This document shows, one piece after another, positions 6,014 to 13,923 of a DNA stretch of 21,264 nucleotides. Position 1 is the stretch's first letter. Each line of letters starts with the position of its first letter. The DNA is from Thermomicrobiales bacterium (GTDB lineage Bacteria; Chloroflexota; Limnocylindria; Limnocylindrales; CSP1-4): assembly GCA_004525275.1 (NCBI GenBank), contig SPCO01000006.1, forward strand, positions 1 to 21,264, written 5' to 3'. The notes beneath the pieces were generated by a model that was given only the letters and a program-made list of their open reading frames with translations, was not told where the DNA came from and did no database searches. The translations under genes and the position numbers were made by a program.

Positions 6014-7300
6014 TCAGGCCCCCGCGACCGCGTCCGTGGTCGGCTCGCTGACGAGGTCGATCTCATGTTCCTGGGTGCGCAGACGCCGCAGGGGGATGAG
6101 CGCCAGGGCCAACAGCACTGCCGTGGCAACGAGCATGCCGTCGATCCCGCGCCACACCGCCGCGAACCCGCCGATCACGCTGCCTGTGATCTGGCCGATC
6201 GCGAGGAAGACCGAATAGAGACCCATGATGGCGCCACGATCGTGAGGAAATCGTTCTGAGATGTCGGCCAGTAGACCAAGCGCTGCGGGTGTGGCCCCAG
6301 CGAGGACGAACAGGCCCAGGCCGGCGATCCCAAGGGCGGCGAGCGACAACGCTGTTGGCAGCGCCGCCGAATGATTGACGACGAGGCCGGCTCCGACCAT
6401 CACGCCACCACCGATGATCCCGTACAACAGGATCGTCGTTCTACGCATCGCCTTGAATCGATTGCCCCAATAGACAAGCCCGGCGCCGAAGACCGCGGCG
6501 ATGACGATCGCGGCGACGGTGATCTGGTTGGCATCGAACCCGGCCATCAGGGCCTGGTCTGGGAATTCGGGGTTCGACTTGGAGAACTGGAAGAGCGACT
6601 GGCTGAACCACAAACCGATGCTGGCATTGACCGCGATCCAGGTCGGCGCCAGCAGAAGGACATGGGATGAACGGACCAGGGCCAGGTAACGGCCGACCCC
6701 GATGTGCGGTGCGGCCACGGCCTCGACTTCGCCGGCTGGATCCTTGACGCCGCGCCAGTAGATCAGGAATGAGACGGCATAGATGCCCGCGTTGAGGAAG
6801 AAGGCCGACGGCCCGATCGCCTCGAACAGCTTTGGGGCGACGATGAAACCGACGCCGAGCCCGGCCAGGGTGGCGCCCTCGAAGCGGGCCGCCGCCTTGC
6901 CCCGCAGGATCTCGTTGCCGGCCGTGGCCAGGGCGATGAAGCCCAGGATCGACGGAACGCTGGCTGCGGTCGATGCGCCCTCCAGGAGTCGTGTCGCGCC
7001 CAGGATCGGAAGGCTGGTCGTGAGCCCGGTCAGGACCACCGCGATCCCACCGAAGATGGGCCCATAGAGCATCACCCGATGGTGCCCGTAGCGATCGGAC
7101 AGGATCCCAAAGAGCGGTGAGAGGACGAGTTCGGTCAGGAAGAAGATCGCCGAATACAGACCCACCACGCGGGCATCGATGGTGGGGCCGCCATGGGCGG
7201 GTAGATCGGCCAGGTACAGGCCCAGCATCGCACCGGTCAGCCCCGTGCTGAACCGAAGCGTGAATGTACCCAGCAGCACGAATCGGAGCGACCGTTCCAT
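6014..7300 (-). CDS. Major facilitator superfamily transporter
   Basis: A 428-residue protein with about twelve hydrophobic helices. The MFS loop 2-3 motif reads SPLFGILSDRYGHHRVMLYG at about 60-79. A second-half equivalent is seen near VYWGNRFKAMRRTTILLYG. The N terminus MERSLRFVLLGTFTLRFSTG enters the first helix directly, with no signal peptide. The pattern is that of a drug/metabolite proton antiporter, but the substrate cannot be read from sequence. Start ATG 7300 is chosen because the first helix begins there and a -10 box lies 8 bases upstream; the frame is open further upstream but into non-membrane sequence. It is the first gene of a minus-strand run through 4578, with 34 bases before the next gene. 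Confidence 0.85.
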   Translation of the reverse strand: MERSLRFVLLGTFTLRFSTGLTGAMLGLYLADLPAHGGPTIDARVVGLYSAIFFLTELVLSPLFGILSDRYGHHRVMLYGPIFGGIAVVLTGLTTSLPILGATRLLEGASTAASVPSILGFIALATAGNEILRGKAAARFEGATLAGLGVGFIVAPKLFEAIGPSAFFLNAGIYAVSFLIYWRGVKDPAGEVEAVAAPHIGVGRYLALVRSSHVLLLAPTWIAVNASIGLWFSQSLFQFSKSNPEFPDQALMAGFDANQITVAAIVIAAVFGAGLVYWGNRFKAMRRTTILLYGIIGGGVMVGAGLVVNHSAALPTALSLAALGIAGLGLFVLAGATPAALGLLADISERFPHDRGAIMGLYSVFLAIGQITGSVIGGFAAVWRGIDGMLVATAVLLALALIPLRRLRTQEHEIDLVSEPTTDAVAGA

Positions 7301-7308
7301 CGCTCGAA

Positions 7309-7314
7309 ATCGTA
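7309..7314 (-). promoter_or_regulatory. -10 element for the MFS gene (leaderless)
   Basis: On the minus strand TACGAT ends 8 bases before ATG 7300. No Shine-Dalgarno sequence fits between, so a leaderless transcript is expected. It is divergent from the degV promoter. Confidence 0.4.
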
Positions 7315-7345
7315 GCCGGTGTGCCGACGGTCTGGACCCGTCCCG

Positions 7346-7384
7346 TATCATGCCCCAACGACCCAGCAGCCCACGTCGGAGGAG
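7346..7384 (+). promoter_or_regulatory. degV promoter -10 and strong ribosome binding site
   Basis: TATCAT at 7346-7351 is a likely -10. GGAGGAG at 7378-7384 is a near-perfect Shine-Dalgarno sequence 6 bases before TTG 7391, and it decides the start codon. The transcript would have a leader of about 33 bases, unlike the leaderless genes nearby. Confidence 0.55.
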
Positions 7385-7390
7385 AACCCA

Positions 7391-8242
7391 TTGAGCGGTA
7401 TAGCGATCTTCACGGATTCCGCGTCGGACATGGATCCCGTCCAGGCCGCCGCCGAAGGGATCACGATCGTCCCGCTCCTGGTGAACTTCGGTAATGAGAG
7501 CTTCAAGGCCGGGGTCGATCTCTCGACCGCGGAATTCTGGGAACGGATGGTTGCCCACGACGCGCCGTTTCCAACGACGGCCGCATCGTCGCCCGGCGAT
7601 TTCAAGACGGCCTATGAAGCCGCGTTTGCCGATGGCGCCGACGCGGTCGTATCGGTCCACGTCGCGGGCAGCCTGTCAGGCACGATCAAGAGCGCCCAGA
7701 TCGCTCGCGACATGCTGCCAGATCGGGAGATCCATATCGTCGATTCGCAGGGCGCGTCGATGGCAGAAGGGATACTCGCCAGGATGGCGCGCGAGATGGC
7801 GACCGAAGACAGGGCGCCCGGCGAGATCGCTGAGACCCTCGAGACCCGGGCGACGGACATGCGCACCTATCTCACGCTGGAGACGCTCGCCTATCTGAAG
7901 AAGGGCGGACGGATCGGCGGCGCCGAGGCGGCGATCGGTACGCTCCTGTCGGTCAAGCCGATCATCCGGGTCAAGGACGGTGTCGTCGACACGGTCGACA
8001 AGGTCCGGACCCGGTCCAAGGCCCGCGAGAGGCTGATCGAACTGATCTGCGAACGACCGATCGACCGTCTGGCGATCCTGCACACGATGAGTCCGGATGT
8101 CGAGGCATTTCGCGACGAGGTCTTGAAGCGTGCTCCTGGCGGCCTGGACCCAGCCGACGTGACCATCAACCTCGTCGGGGCCTCGGTCGGCCCGCATCTC
8201 GGGCCCGGAGGCGTGGGAGCGGCGGTCCTCTATCGGGCGTAG
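7391..8242 (+). CDS. DegV family fatty-acid-binding protein
   Basis: A 283-residue protein. DegV/FakB-type proteins hold a fatty acid for phosphorylation by a FakA kinase or for transport in the cytoplasm. Family marks include IAIFTDSASDM at 4-14, the strand-loop VSVHVAGSLSGTIKSAQ near 85-101, DSQGASMAEGILA, the hallmark LETLAYLKKGGRIGGAEAAI, SVKPIIRVKDG, and the C-terminal GASVGPHLGPGGVG. Length fits the family. TTG 7391 is chosen because of the strong ribosome binding site; the frame is open upstream to 7319, but that part is unlike the family. No fakA is in the window. The gene ends with TAG, as does the next gene. Confidence 0.88.
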   Translation: MSGIAIFTDSASDMDPVQAAAEGITIVPLLVNFGNESFKAGVDLSTAEFWERMVAHDAPFPTTAASSPGDFKTAYEAAFADGADAVVSVHVAGSLSGTIKSAQIARDMLPDREIHIVDSQGASMAEGILARMAREMATEDRAPGEIAETLETRATDMRTYLTLETLAYLKKGGRIGGAEAAIGTLLSVKPIIRVKDGVVDTVDKVRTRSKARERLIELICERPIDRLAILHTMSPDVEAFRDEVLKRAPGGLDPADVTINLVGASVGPHLGPGGVGAAVLYRA

Positions 8243-8280
8243 GTTGCAGCTCGGTTGCGGCTACATTGCGGCGGGGGCGA

Positions 8281-8286
8281 TATACT
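8281..8286 (+). promoter_or_regulatory. Putative -10 of the glutamate dehydrogenase gene
   Basis: TATACT stands out in a GC-rich gap. A TTGCGG at 8255-8260 is the best -35 lookalike, but its spacing of 20 bases is too long to be convincing. A start near 8293 would leave a leader of about 85 bases. Confidence 0.4.
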
Positions 8287-8306
8287 TCGATCGGCCGTAG
8301 CCCCGT

Positions 8307-8354
8307 GGGATCGTCCGGAAGACGACCCAGACCGACAGCGGTCGGCTGACCGCT
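8307..8354 (+). promoter_or_regulatory. Structured leader upstream of glutamate dehydrogenase
   Basis: Three hairpins can be drawn. The first is GGG 8307-8309 plus TCGTC 8311-8315 pairing with GACGA 8321-8325 and CCC 8326-8328, with a CGGAA loop and a bulged A. The second is CCGAC 8332-8336 with GTCGG 8341-8345. The third is AGCGGTC 8337-8343 with GACCGCT 8348-8354 and a 4-base loop. The second and third share bases and exclude each other. The third ends 7 bases before the ribosome binding site. I recognise no known riboswitch class. Confidence 0.4.
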
Positions 8355-8377
8355 CGACACGTGAGGACACCCTTCTG

Positions 8378-9643
8378 ATGACCACCGAGCACGTCGCTGC
8401 ACGAATCAACGCGTGGGAAGTCGCCCAGCGGCAGTTCGACCTTGCTGCCGACAGACTTGGCCTGGACGCTGGCATGCGCCTCGTCCTGCGCGAACCACGG
8501 CGCGAACTCACCGTCCATTTCCCGGTCCACATGGACGACGGATCCGTAGCCGTCTTCGCCGGCTATCGGGTCCAGCACAACCTGGGCCGAGGGCCGGCCA
8601 AGGGCGGTATCCGATACCACCAGGACGTGTCACTCGACGAAGTCAAGGCACTCGCCATGTGGATGACCTGGAAGTGCGCGGTCGTCGGCATCCCGTATGG
8701 CGGCGGCAAGGGTGGGGTCATCGTCGATCCGAAGCAACTCAGCCAGAAGGAGCTGGAAGGACTGACCCGTCGCTTCTTCACCGAGATCGAGGTCCTGGTC
8801 GGCCCGGAGAAGGACATCCCGGCCCCGGACGTCAACACCAATTCCCAGATCATGGCCTGGATGATGGACACCTATTCCATGCATGCCGGCTACACCGTCC
8901 CGGGGGTCGTCACCGGCAAACCCATCAGCCTCGGTGGGTCCGAGGGTCGCAACGAGGCGACCGCGCGCGGCTGCGTGTACACCATTGTCGAGGCCGCCCG
9001 CCACCTGGGCCTTGACCTGACCACCGCCCGGGTCGCCGTCCAGGGCTTCGGCAATGCCGGATCGATCGCCGCACGTCTCATCAGCGAGGAGGGAGCCACC
9101 GTCGTGGCCGTCTCTGATTCGACCGGCGGCATCCACGACCCATCTGGTCTCGATATCGCGAAGGTCATCGCCTGGAAGCAGGAGCACGGCACCGTCCAGG
9201 GCTTCCCAGGCGCCTCGGATGTGTCGAATGCTGAGCTCCTGGAAGTCGACTGCGACGTCCTCATCCCGGCCGCCCTTGAGAGCCAGATCACGTCGCGCAA
9301 TGCGGCCAACATCAAGGCCCGGATGATCGCTGAGGCCGCGAATGGCCCGACGACCCCAGATGCCGACGAGATCCTGTTCAAGAACGGCGTATTCCTCATC
9401 CCGGACATCCTGTGCAATGCCGGCGGCGTGACGGTCAGCTACTTCGAGTGGGTCCAGGACCTCAACCGCGACCACTGGAGCGAGGTCGTCGTCAACGCCA
9501 AGCTCAAGGAGATCATGGTCAAGGCCTTCGCCGAGACCCTCGACGTGGCTCGGCGAGACGATGTGAACATGCGAACCGCCGCCTACCTACTGGCGGTCAA
9601 GCGCGTCGCCGACGCGATGGAGCTGCGCGGCCTCTATCCGTAG
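8378..9643 (+). CDS. gdhA: Glu/Leu/Phe/Val family dehydrogenase, probably glutamate dehydrogenase
   Basis: A 421-residue cytoplasmic enzyme that interconverts glutamate and 2-oxoglutarate plus ammonia with NAD(P)H. The dimerisation/substrate domain shows K75 in KGGIRY, K99 in WKCAVVGIPYGGG, catalytic K111 in GGGKGG and D151 in PAPDV. These four keep the spacing of the Clostridium symbiosum active site (K89, K113, K125, D165). The nucleotide domain has GFGNAGSIAARL at 223-234 and an acidic D247 after the second strand, which leaves cofactor choice open. Length is typical of the hexameric type. ATG 8378 has TGAGGA 10 bases upstream. Neighbouring amino acid transport and cyanophycin-type genes agree with a nitrogen role. 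Leucine or another amino acid as substrate is less likely but not excluded. Confidence 0.92.
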   Translation: MTTEHVAARINAWEVAQRQFDLAADRLGLDAGMRLVLREPRRELTVHFPVHMDDGSVAVFAGYRVQHNLGRGPAKGGIRYHQDVSLDEVKALAMWMTWKCAVVGIPYGGGKGGVIVDPKQLSQKELEGLTRRFFTEIEVLVGPEKDIPAPDVNTNSQIMAWMMDTYSMHAGYTVPGVVTGKPISLGGSEGRNEATARGCVYTIVEAARHLGLDLTTARVAVQGFGNAGSIAARLISEEGATVVAVSDSTGGIHDPSGLDIAKVIAWKQEHGTVQGFPGASDVSNAELLEVDCDVLIPAALESQITSRNAANIKARMIAEAANGPTTPDADEILFKNGVFLIPDILCNAGGVTVSYFEWVQDLNRDHWSEVVVNAKLKEIMVKAFAETLDVARRDDVNMRTAAYLLAVKRVADAMELRGLYP

Positions 9644-9652
9644 GTCACATCA

Positions 9653-9681
9653 ACGCCCCGGGCTCACCGACCTCGGGGCGT
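9653..9681. terminator. Possible bidirectional terminator between gdhA and GNAT gene
   Basis: An 8-bp perfect inverted repeat (ACGCCCCG 9653-9660, CGGGGCGT 9674-9681) with a 13-base loop straddles the junction of these convergent genes and includes the last codons of the GNAT gene. No T-tract is present. Confidence 0.4.
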
Positions 9682-10269
9682 GGGCGGGCGCCACATACCG
9701 TTGATCCAGGCGTCGTCCAGAACCGCCCGGAATCCGCCGATGGACTGGAAGCCCGCCCGTTCATATCGATGGTCGTTGCCCGGGTTCGTCGACTCCAGAT
9801 ATGCGGGTACGCCCTCGGCGTCCCAGGCGTTGAGATCATCGGCGAGCAGGCGCTGACCCACGCCGGAACCGCGATGTTCGGGGTGGGTCGCCAGGAGGCT
9901 CAGATACTGATGCTTGGGTTGCTTCGCCCGGTTCGCCTCGAACCGACGAAAGAGTGCATGAAGAGCGTCGACTGCCGCCGGCGCGAGCGCTCGCGAAACG
10001 AGGCGCTCCAAGTCGGCCGCTTGCGCATCTGACAGCTCGGTCCCGTCCGGCGGCAGCCAGACAGAGACCGCGCCGCCGCCCTCGGAAATGCGGACGGTTC
10101 GATAGCGCATGGCACCCTCGACGAAGAGTCGCCAGTAGGGTTCATGGTGTTCCGTGCTCCCGCCGGTTCCACGCAGCGCCACTTCCCAGATCGGATCGCT
10201 CGCGAACGCCATCGCGATCGTCTGCGCGACGTAGGCAGTCTCGTTCGGTCGGGCTGGTCGAGAAGGCAT
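9664..10269 (-). CDS. GNAT family N-acetyltransferase
   Basis: A 201-residue protein. The acetyl-CoA-binding motif A is clear: YLSLLATHPEHRGSGVGQRL at 122-141 matches the strand plus [Q/R]xxGxG/A pyrophosphate loop. The later strand AYLESTNPGNDHRYERAGF at 156-174 is the usual motif B region. This subgroup (N-terminal AMAFASDPIWEV, then a long helix before motif A) resembles acetyltransferases found near resistance or small-molecule modification genes in Gram-positive bacteria, but no acceptor can be assigned. Start ATG 10269; on that strand GAGAAT, a weak -10-like hexamer, ends 8 bases before it, and GGAG lies 11 bases upstream. It is convergent with gdhA (20-base gap) and divergent from the gene at 10396. 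Confidence 0.82.
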   Translation of the reverse strand: MPSRPARPNETAYVAQTIAMAFASDPIWEVALRGTGGSTEHHEPYWRLFVEGAMRYRTVRISEGGGAVSVWLPPDGTELSDAQAADLERLVSRALAPAAVDALHALFRRFEANRAKQPKHQYLSLLATHPEHRGSGVGQRLLADDLNAWDAEGVPAYLESTNPGNDHRYERAGFQSIGGFRAVLDDAWINGMWRPPTPRGR

Positions 10270-10382
10270 CGAACTTCATTCTCCAAGCGGTCGTGATGAT
10301 CCGCGCCGGTTCCAGGTCGATCTGGCGTTGTCGCGTGTCCTGGCCATGCCCCACCGCACAGCGTACCCAAGTCGCCCGATGC

Positions 10383-10388
10383 TAGAGT
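10383..10388 (+). promoter_or_regulatory. -10 element for the 10396-12119 unit (leaderless)
   Basis: TAGAGT ends 7 bases before ATG 10396, the same geometry as at the M20 peptidase gene. No Shine-Dalgarno sequence is present. The rest of the 126-base divergent gap (10270-10395) shows nothing else I can name. Confidence 0.45.
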
Positions 10389-10395
10389 TCCGATC

Positions 10396-11001
10396 ATGCT
10401 CGATCACGAAGAGAAGTTCCTGTTCAAGGAAGAGATCCTCCACCTGTCCAACGCCGTCGCGGAGCCGGGCGTCCTGGACAACGTCGAGGACCTGTTGACC
10501 GACGTCATCACCAGCCCGCGGTTCGATTCGGAGGTGTTCACCCTGGAGCGCAGCCTGCAGGTCATGCTCGGTCCGCGCGCTGGCACGACGCTGGTCGGTC
10601 TGCTGACCGTCGCCCCGGAGGTCTTTGACGAGGTCGCCGAGGTGCGCATCCCGTCCGAGGTCCACGAGCGGCTTGTCGCGTGGCGCGCCCGGTTCGGCCT
10701 CGCGATCGACAACGCTCTGAACTTCCTCAACAACCCGGACGGGATCCAGGGACACAACTTCGCGACCCAGGTCGCCCACGTCGAGGATCGCCGTGTCCTG
10801 CAGGGTCGGTTGACGCTGGTCCGCTACAACAACGAGCCGCAATTCTTCGTGGCGGATGCGAGCGTCTTCCTGGCTCTCGTCGCCGACATCATGGAGCGTC
10901 TTGGGCCGTATCTTGAGCCGGAGGCCGTTGACGCTGAGACGTTGACCCGCCTCCGCGACGCGATCCAACTCATCGAGCGCAAGACCGCCAGCCACAGCTG
11001 A
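10396..11001 (+). CDS. Conserved-looking protein of unknown function
   Basis: A 201-residue soluble protein with no signal peptide or membrane helix. I do not recognise it. It is rich in acidic residues and predicted helices: EEKFLFKEEILHLSNAV at 5-21, a long helical stretch to about 115, then a distinctive NALNFLNNPDGIQGHNFATQ near 105-124, a beta-like VAHVEDRRVLQGRLTLVRYNN, and a final helix. Third-position GC use fits its neighbours and the sequence is compositionally ordinary, which supports a real gene. It is followed after 14 bases by a BioD-like/DRTGG protein on the same strand, so the two probably form an operon and may share a function linked to that nucleotide-binding protein. Confidence 0.75.
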   Translation: MLDHEEKFLFKEEILHLSNAVAEPGVLDNVEDLLTDVITSPRFDSEVFTLERSLQVMLGPRAGTTLVGLLTVAPEVFDEVAEVRIPSEVHERLVAWRARFGLAIDNALNFLNNPDGIQGHNFATQVAHVEDRRVLQGRLTLVRYNNEPQFFVADASVFLALVADIMERLGPYLEPEAVDAETLTRLRDAIQLIERKTASHS

Positions 11002-11015
11002 CGGGCGCCGGCCGG

Positions 11016-12119
11016 ATGCGTCACGTTTACCTCGCCGCGACCGGGCAGAACCGGGGCAAGACCACGGTCAGTCTGGGTGTGCTCGACGGCTTCAAGCGGC
11101 GCGGCCTGTCGACGAGCTTCCTGAAGCCAGTCGGCCAACGCACCGTCATCGAGGACGGGGCGCCGGCCGACGAAGATGCGGTTCTGATGAAACAAGTCTT
11201 CGGCCTGTACGAGCCGCTCAGCCAGATGAGCCCGGTCCACATCCCGCGCGGCTTCACCCAGGCCTACATCGAGGGCGACGTGGTCGAGGACCTGCCCGCC
11301 CGGATCCGGTCCGCCCATGCCGCGTTCGCGGACCGAGATGCGCTGCTCATCGAAGGGACCGGGCACGCCGGCGTGGGGGCGGTCATCGGCCTTTCGAACG
11401 CGGCGGTGGCCGCCATGTTGGGCGCTCCAGCGGTCATCGTCTCCGAGGGCGGCGTCGGACGACCGATCGACGAGATCGTGCTGAACGCGGCCCTGTTCGA
11501 GCGCCACGGGGTGAAGGTCGCCGGGGCCATCGTCAACAAGGTCGATCTGGACGCGAAACCCGGCCTGGCGGGAACCCTTGAACGTGGACTCGAGCGCCAC
11601 GGCATCCCGTTGTTGGGCGTCCTGCCGTACCGACCGATCCTCTCCAACCCGACCCTGGCAATGGTCGTCGAGGGGCTGCATGGCGAGACCATCCACCCGG
11701 GTCCGAACCTCGATCTCGTGATCGGTGGCATCGCCATCGGCGCGATGGAACCCGAGCACATGCTCCGTCGGATCGGCCCGCGCAGCCTCGTCATCGTGCC
11801 GGGTGACAGGACGGACGTCATCGACGCTATCCTCGGGGCTCATTGGGACGCCTCGGACGGCGGGATCGGTGCGCTCGGCTTGCTGCTGTCGGGTGGCTAC
11901 CCGCTGGAGAACCACACCCTGGCGGCGATTCGTGCGGCCGACGTGTTCGCCATGGATGTGCCCGATGACACCTACCAGGTCGCCTCGGACCTGCACGATC
12001 TCCTGGTCAAGACCCACCCGGCGGACCTCGGCAAGATCACCGAGATCAAGGCGCTTCTATGGGAGCACCTGTTCATCGATCGGATCCTCGAGGTGGCCGA
12101 GGAGGTTCACTTCGATTGA
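11016..12119 (+). CDS. BioD-like P-loop protein with DRTGG domain (phosphotransacetylase N-terminal-like)
   Basis: A 367-residue protein. Residues 1-215 are a BioD/CobQ-like P-loop domain: AATGQNRGKTTVSLG at 7-21 holds the nucleotide loop (K15), LKPVGQRT at 36-43, LLIEGTGHAGVG at 110-121 and VNKVDLDA at 173-180. Residues 230-367 fit a DRTGG domain, with VIVPGDRTDVIDA at 259-271 and LLLSGGYP. This pair forms the regulatory N-terminal part of long phosphotransacetylases (Pta), but the catalytic acetyl/butyryl-transferase domain is missing, so it stands alone as in several Chloroflexota and Archaea. It probably binds or hydrolyses a nucleotide; its partner may be the preceding 201-residue protein. 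ATG 11016 has only a weak GCCGG-type ribosome site. Confidence 0.8.
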   Translation: MRHVYLAATGQNRGKTTVSLGVLDGFKRRGLSTSFLKPVGQRTVIEDGAPADEDAVLMKQVFGLYEPLSQMSPVHIPRGFTQAYIEGDVVEDLPARIRSAHAAFADRDALLIEGTGHAGVGAVIGLSNAAVAAMLGAPAVIVSEGGVGRPIDEIVLNAALFERHGVKVAGAIVNKVDLDAKPGLAGTLERGLERHGIPLLGVLPYRPILSNPTLAMVVEGLHGETIHPGPNLDLVIGGIAIGAMEPEHMLRRIGPRSLVIVPGDRTDVIDAILGAHWDASDGGIGALGLLLSGGYPLENHTLAAIRAADVFAMDVPDDTYQVASDLHDLLVKTHPADLGKITEIKALLWEHLFIDRILEVAEEVHFD

Positions 12120-12124
12120 GGTCC

Positions 12125-12149
12125 GCCCGGCAGCCGGCGATGCCCGGGC
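12125..12149. terminator. Possible bidirectional terminator between convergent units
   Basis: GCCCGG 12125-12130 pairs with CCGGGC 12144-12149 (13-base loop) inside the 33-base gap between the DRTGG gene and panC, both of which end here. The stem is short and there is no T-tract. Confidence 0.3.
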
Positions 12150-12152
12150 AGG

Positions 12153-12989
12153 TCAGCCGACGAGCTCGTTGTCGATGAGGCGCGTCGATCCGAAGCTGGC
12201 CGCCATGGAGATCAATGCCGGAGCGTCGATCCGCTCGAGTTCGGCGAGCGTTCGGGCGTCAGCCACCGATACATAGTCGGCGACCGCCAGGGGCTCGGAG
12301 GCAAGCGCCTCGCGCATGACCCGGCGGAGCGCTTCGGCCGACTGTTCCCCGGCCTCCCAGCGCCCGCGGGCCGCAAGGAGGGCCCGATGGATGACCGGCG
12401 CGGCCGACCGCTCGGCCAGCGACAAGTGCACATTTCGTGACGAGAGGGCCAACCCGTCGGGTTCGCGCACGGTCGGGCAGGCGATCACCTCGGTACCGAT
12501 CGCCAGATCTCGGGCCATCTGGCGGATGACCATGACCTGCTGGGCGTCCTTCTGGCCGAAGTACGCGTGATCCGCGGCGATCAGGTCGAAGAGGATGGCT
12601 ACGACGGTCGCCACGCCATCGAAATGACCCGGCCGAGCCGCGCCCTCCAGCGGCTTCGCCAGCGCGCCGACCGAGACCATCGTGTCGAAGCCGGGTGGGT
12701 AGATCTCGGGCGGCTCCGGCGCGAAGACGAGGTCGATGCCTTCCGACTCGCATACGCCGATATCGCGCGCCTCGTTGCGCGGATAGCGGCTGAAATCGCT
12801 CGCGACGTCGAACTGGCGCGGGTTGACGAAGATCGTCACGACCGTGGTCGCGTCGGCAGCGCGTGCCTGCTGCATCAATGCCCGATGACCCTCATGCAAC
12901 CAGCCCATGGTCGGCACCAGACCGATGGAGCGGGGGAGGGCGCCCAAGGCCGATCGCAGATCAGCTCGGGTGCGAACGACCTGGGTCAA
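12153..12989 (-). CDS. panC: Pantothenate synthetase (pantoate-beta-alanine ligase)
   Basis: A 278-residue enzyme that joins pantoate and beta-alanine with ATP, via pantoyl adenylate, to make pantothenate. Motifs in order: VPTMGWLHEGHRALM at 25-39 with the HxGH nucleotide site at 32-35, VNPRQF at 55-60 with SRYPR, IYPPGF, AARPGHFDGVATVV at 117-130, YFGQKDAQQ at 143-151, and VREPDGLALSSRN at 174-186. All are as expected, and length matches the family once TTG 12989 is taken as start. The frame is open further upstream into panB, but that part is not PanC-like. It is the last gene of the coaX operon, 19 bases after panB. It produces the substrate for CoaX at the head of the same operon. Confidence 0.93.
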   Translation of the reverse strand: MTQVVRTRADLRSALGALPRSIGLVPTMGWLHEGHRALMQQARAADATTVVTIFVNPRQFDVASDFSRYPRNEARDIGVCESEGIDLVFAPEPPEIYPPGFDTMVSVGALAKPLEGAARPGHFDGVATVVAILFDLIAADHAYFGQKDAQQVMVIRQMARDLAIGTEVIACPTVREPDGLALSSRNVHLSLAERSAAPVIHRALLAARGRWEAGEQSAEALRRVMREALASEPLAVADYVSVADARTLAELERIDAPALISMAASFGSTRLIDNELVG

Positions 12990-13008
12990 GCGACGACGGA
13001 AGCGTCTG

Positions 13009-13923
13009 TCACAGATCCCGGTCGAGCGGGATGCCACCGATCGGGATCGAATCCGTCGGCCGATCAGATGACCCACGACCAAGGACGTCGTCGAGGACGG
13101 CCTCATCCATCCGGACGGTCTGTTCCGGCCCCGGGAAGGTGCCGGCACCGACATCCGCCGCATACGCACCGGCCGCCTCGCGGATCTGGTCCCGGACGCG
13201 AAGATATGGCCGAGCGTGCTTCGGGATGAAATCGCCGAGGCCGATCAGGTCGGTGATGATCTGGACCTGGCCACTGCAGCCGACTCCCGCCCCGATCCCG
13301 ATCGTCGGCACGTGCAGGCGTTCCGTGATGGCCGCCGCGAGCTGCTCCGGCACGAGCTCGAGGACCATGGAGAAGGCACCCGCTTCCTGGACGGCTAGGG
13401 CGTCCGCGATGACGGCCCGCGCTTGATCGCGGGTCTTGCCTTGGACCCTGACCTTTCCGGCCGCATTGATCGATTGCGGCGTCAAGCCGATATGGCCCAT
13501 GACCGGGATCCCGGCACGGACCAAGGCCTCGATGACGCGCGCCGTGCGCACGCCGCCTTCGACCTTGACCGCCTGGGCGCCCGCCTCACGCAGGAAGATC
13601 CCGGCATTCTCGAGCGCTTCATCCGGTGTCGAGTAGGACAGGAACGGCATGTCCGCGACGACCAGGGCCCTGGCGCTGCCGCGGACGACGGCTTTCGTGT
13701 GGTGGACCATCTCCGGCATGGTCACCCGCACGGTGGTCTCATACCCGAGGACGACCTGGCCAAGGGAATCGCCGACCAGGAACATCGGGATGCCGGCCTC
13801 GTCGAGGATCTGGGCGGTCGGATAGTCATATGCCGTGAGCATCGGGATGCGCTCACCGTCGGCGTACATCCTGGCGATATCGACGACGGTCAGGCGACGG
13901 ACGGTCTCGGCTGTGGCGCTCAT
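13009..13923 (-). CDS. panB: 3-methyl-2-oxobutanoate hydroxymethyltransferase (ketopantoate synthase)
   Basis: A 304-residue enzyme that transfers a hydroxymethyl group from methylene-tetrahydrofolate to 2-oxoisovalerate, the first committed step to pantothenate. The PanB barrel signatures are all present: MLTAYDYPTA at 28-37, VGDSLGQVVLGYETT at 50-64 with metal ligand D52, VADMPF with D91, VKVEGG at 119-124, MGHIGLTPQ at 142-150, catalytic E189 in VLELVP, and GIGAG. The usual length is about 265-280, so roughly 25-30 residues at the C terminus (from about GRGSSDRPTDS) are an extra tail of no recognisable type. ATG 13923 overlaps the coaBC stop (ATGA). The substrate 2-oxoisovalerate links this operon to valine metabolism. 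Confidence 0.95.
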   Translation of the reverse strand: MSATAETVRRLTVVDIARMYADGERIPMLTAYDYPTAQILDEAGIPMFLVGDSLGQVVLGYETTVRVTMPEMVHHTKAVVRGSARALVVADMPFLSYSTPDEALENAGIFLREAGAQAVKVEGGVRTARVIEALVRAGIPVMGHIGLTPQSINAAGKVRVQGKTRDQARAVIADALAVQEAGAFSMVLELVPEQLAAAITERLHVPTIGIGAGVGCSGQVQIITDLIGLGDFIPKHARPYLRVRDQIREAAGAYAADVGAGTFPGPEQTVRMDEAVLDDVLGRGSSDRPTDSIPIGGIPLDRDL

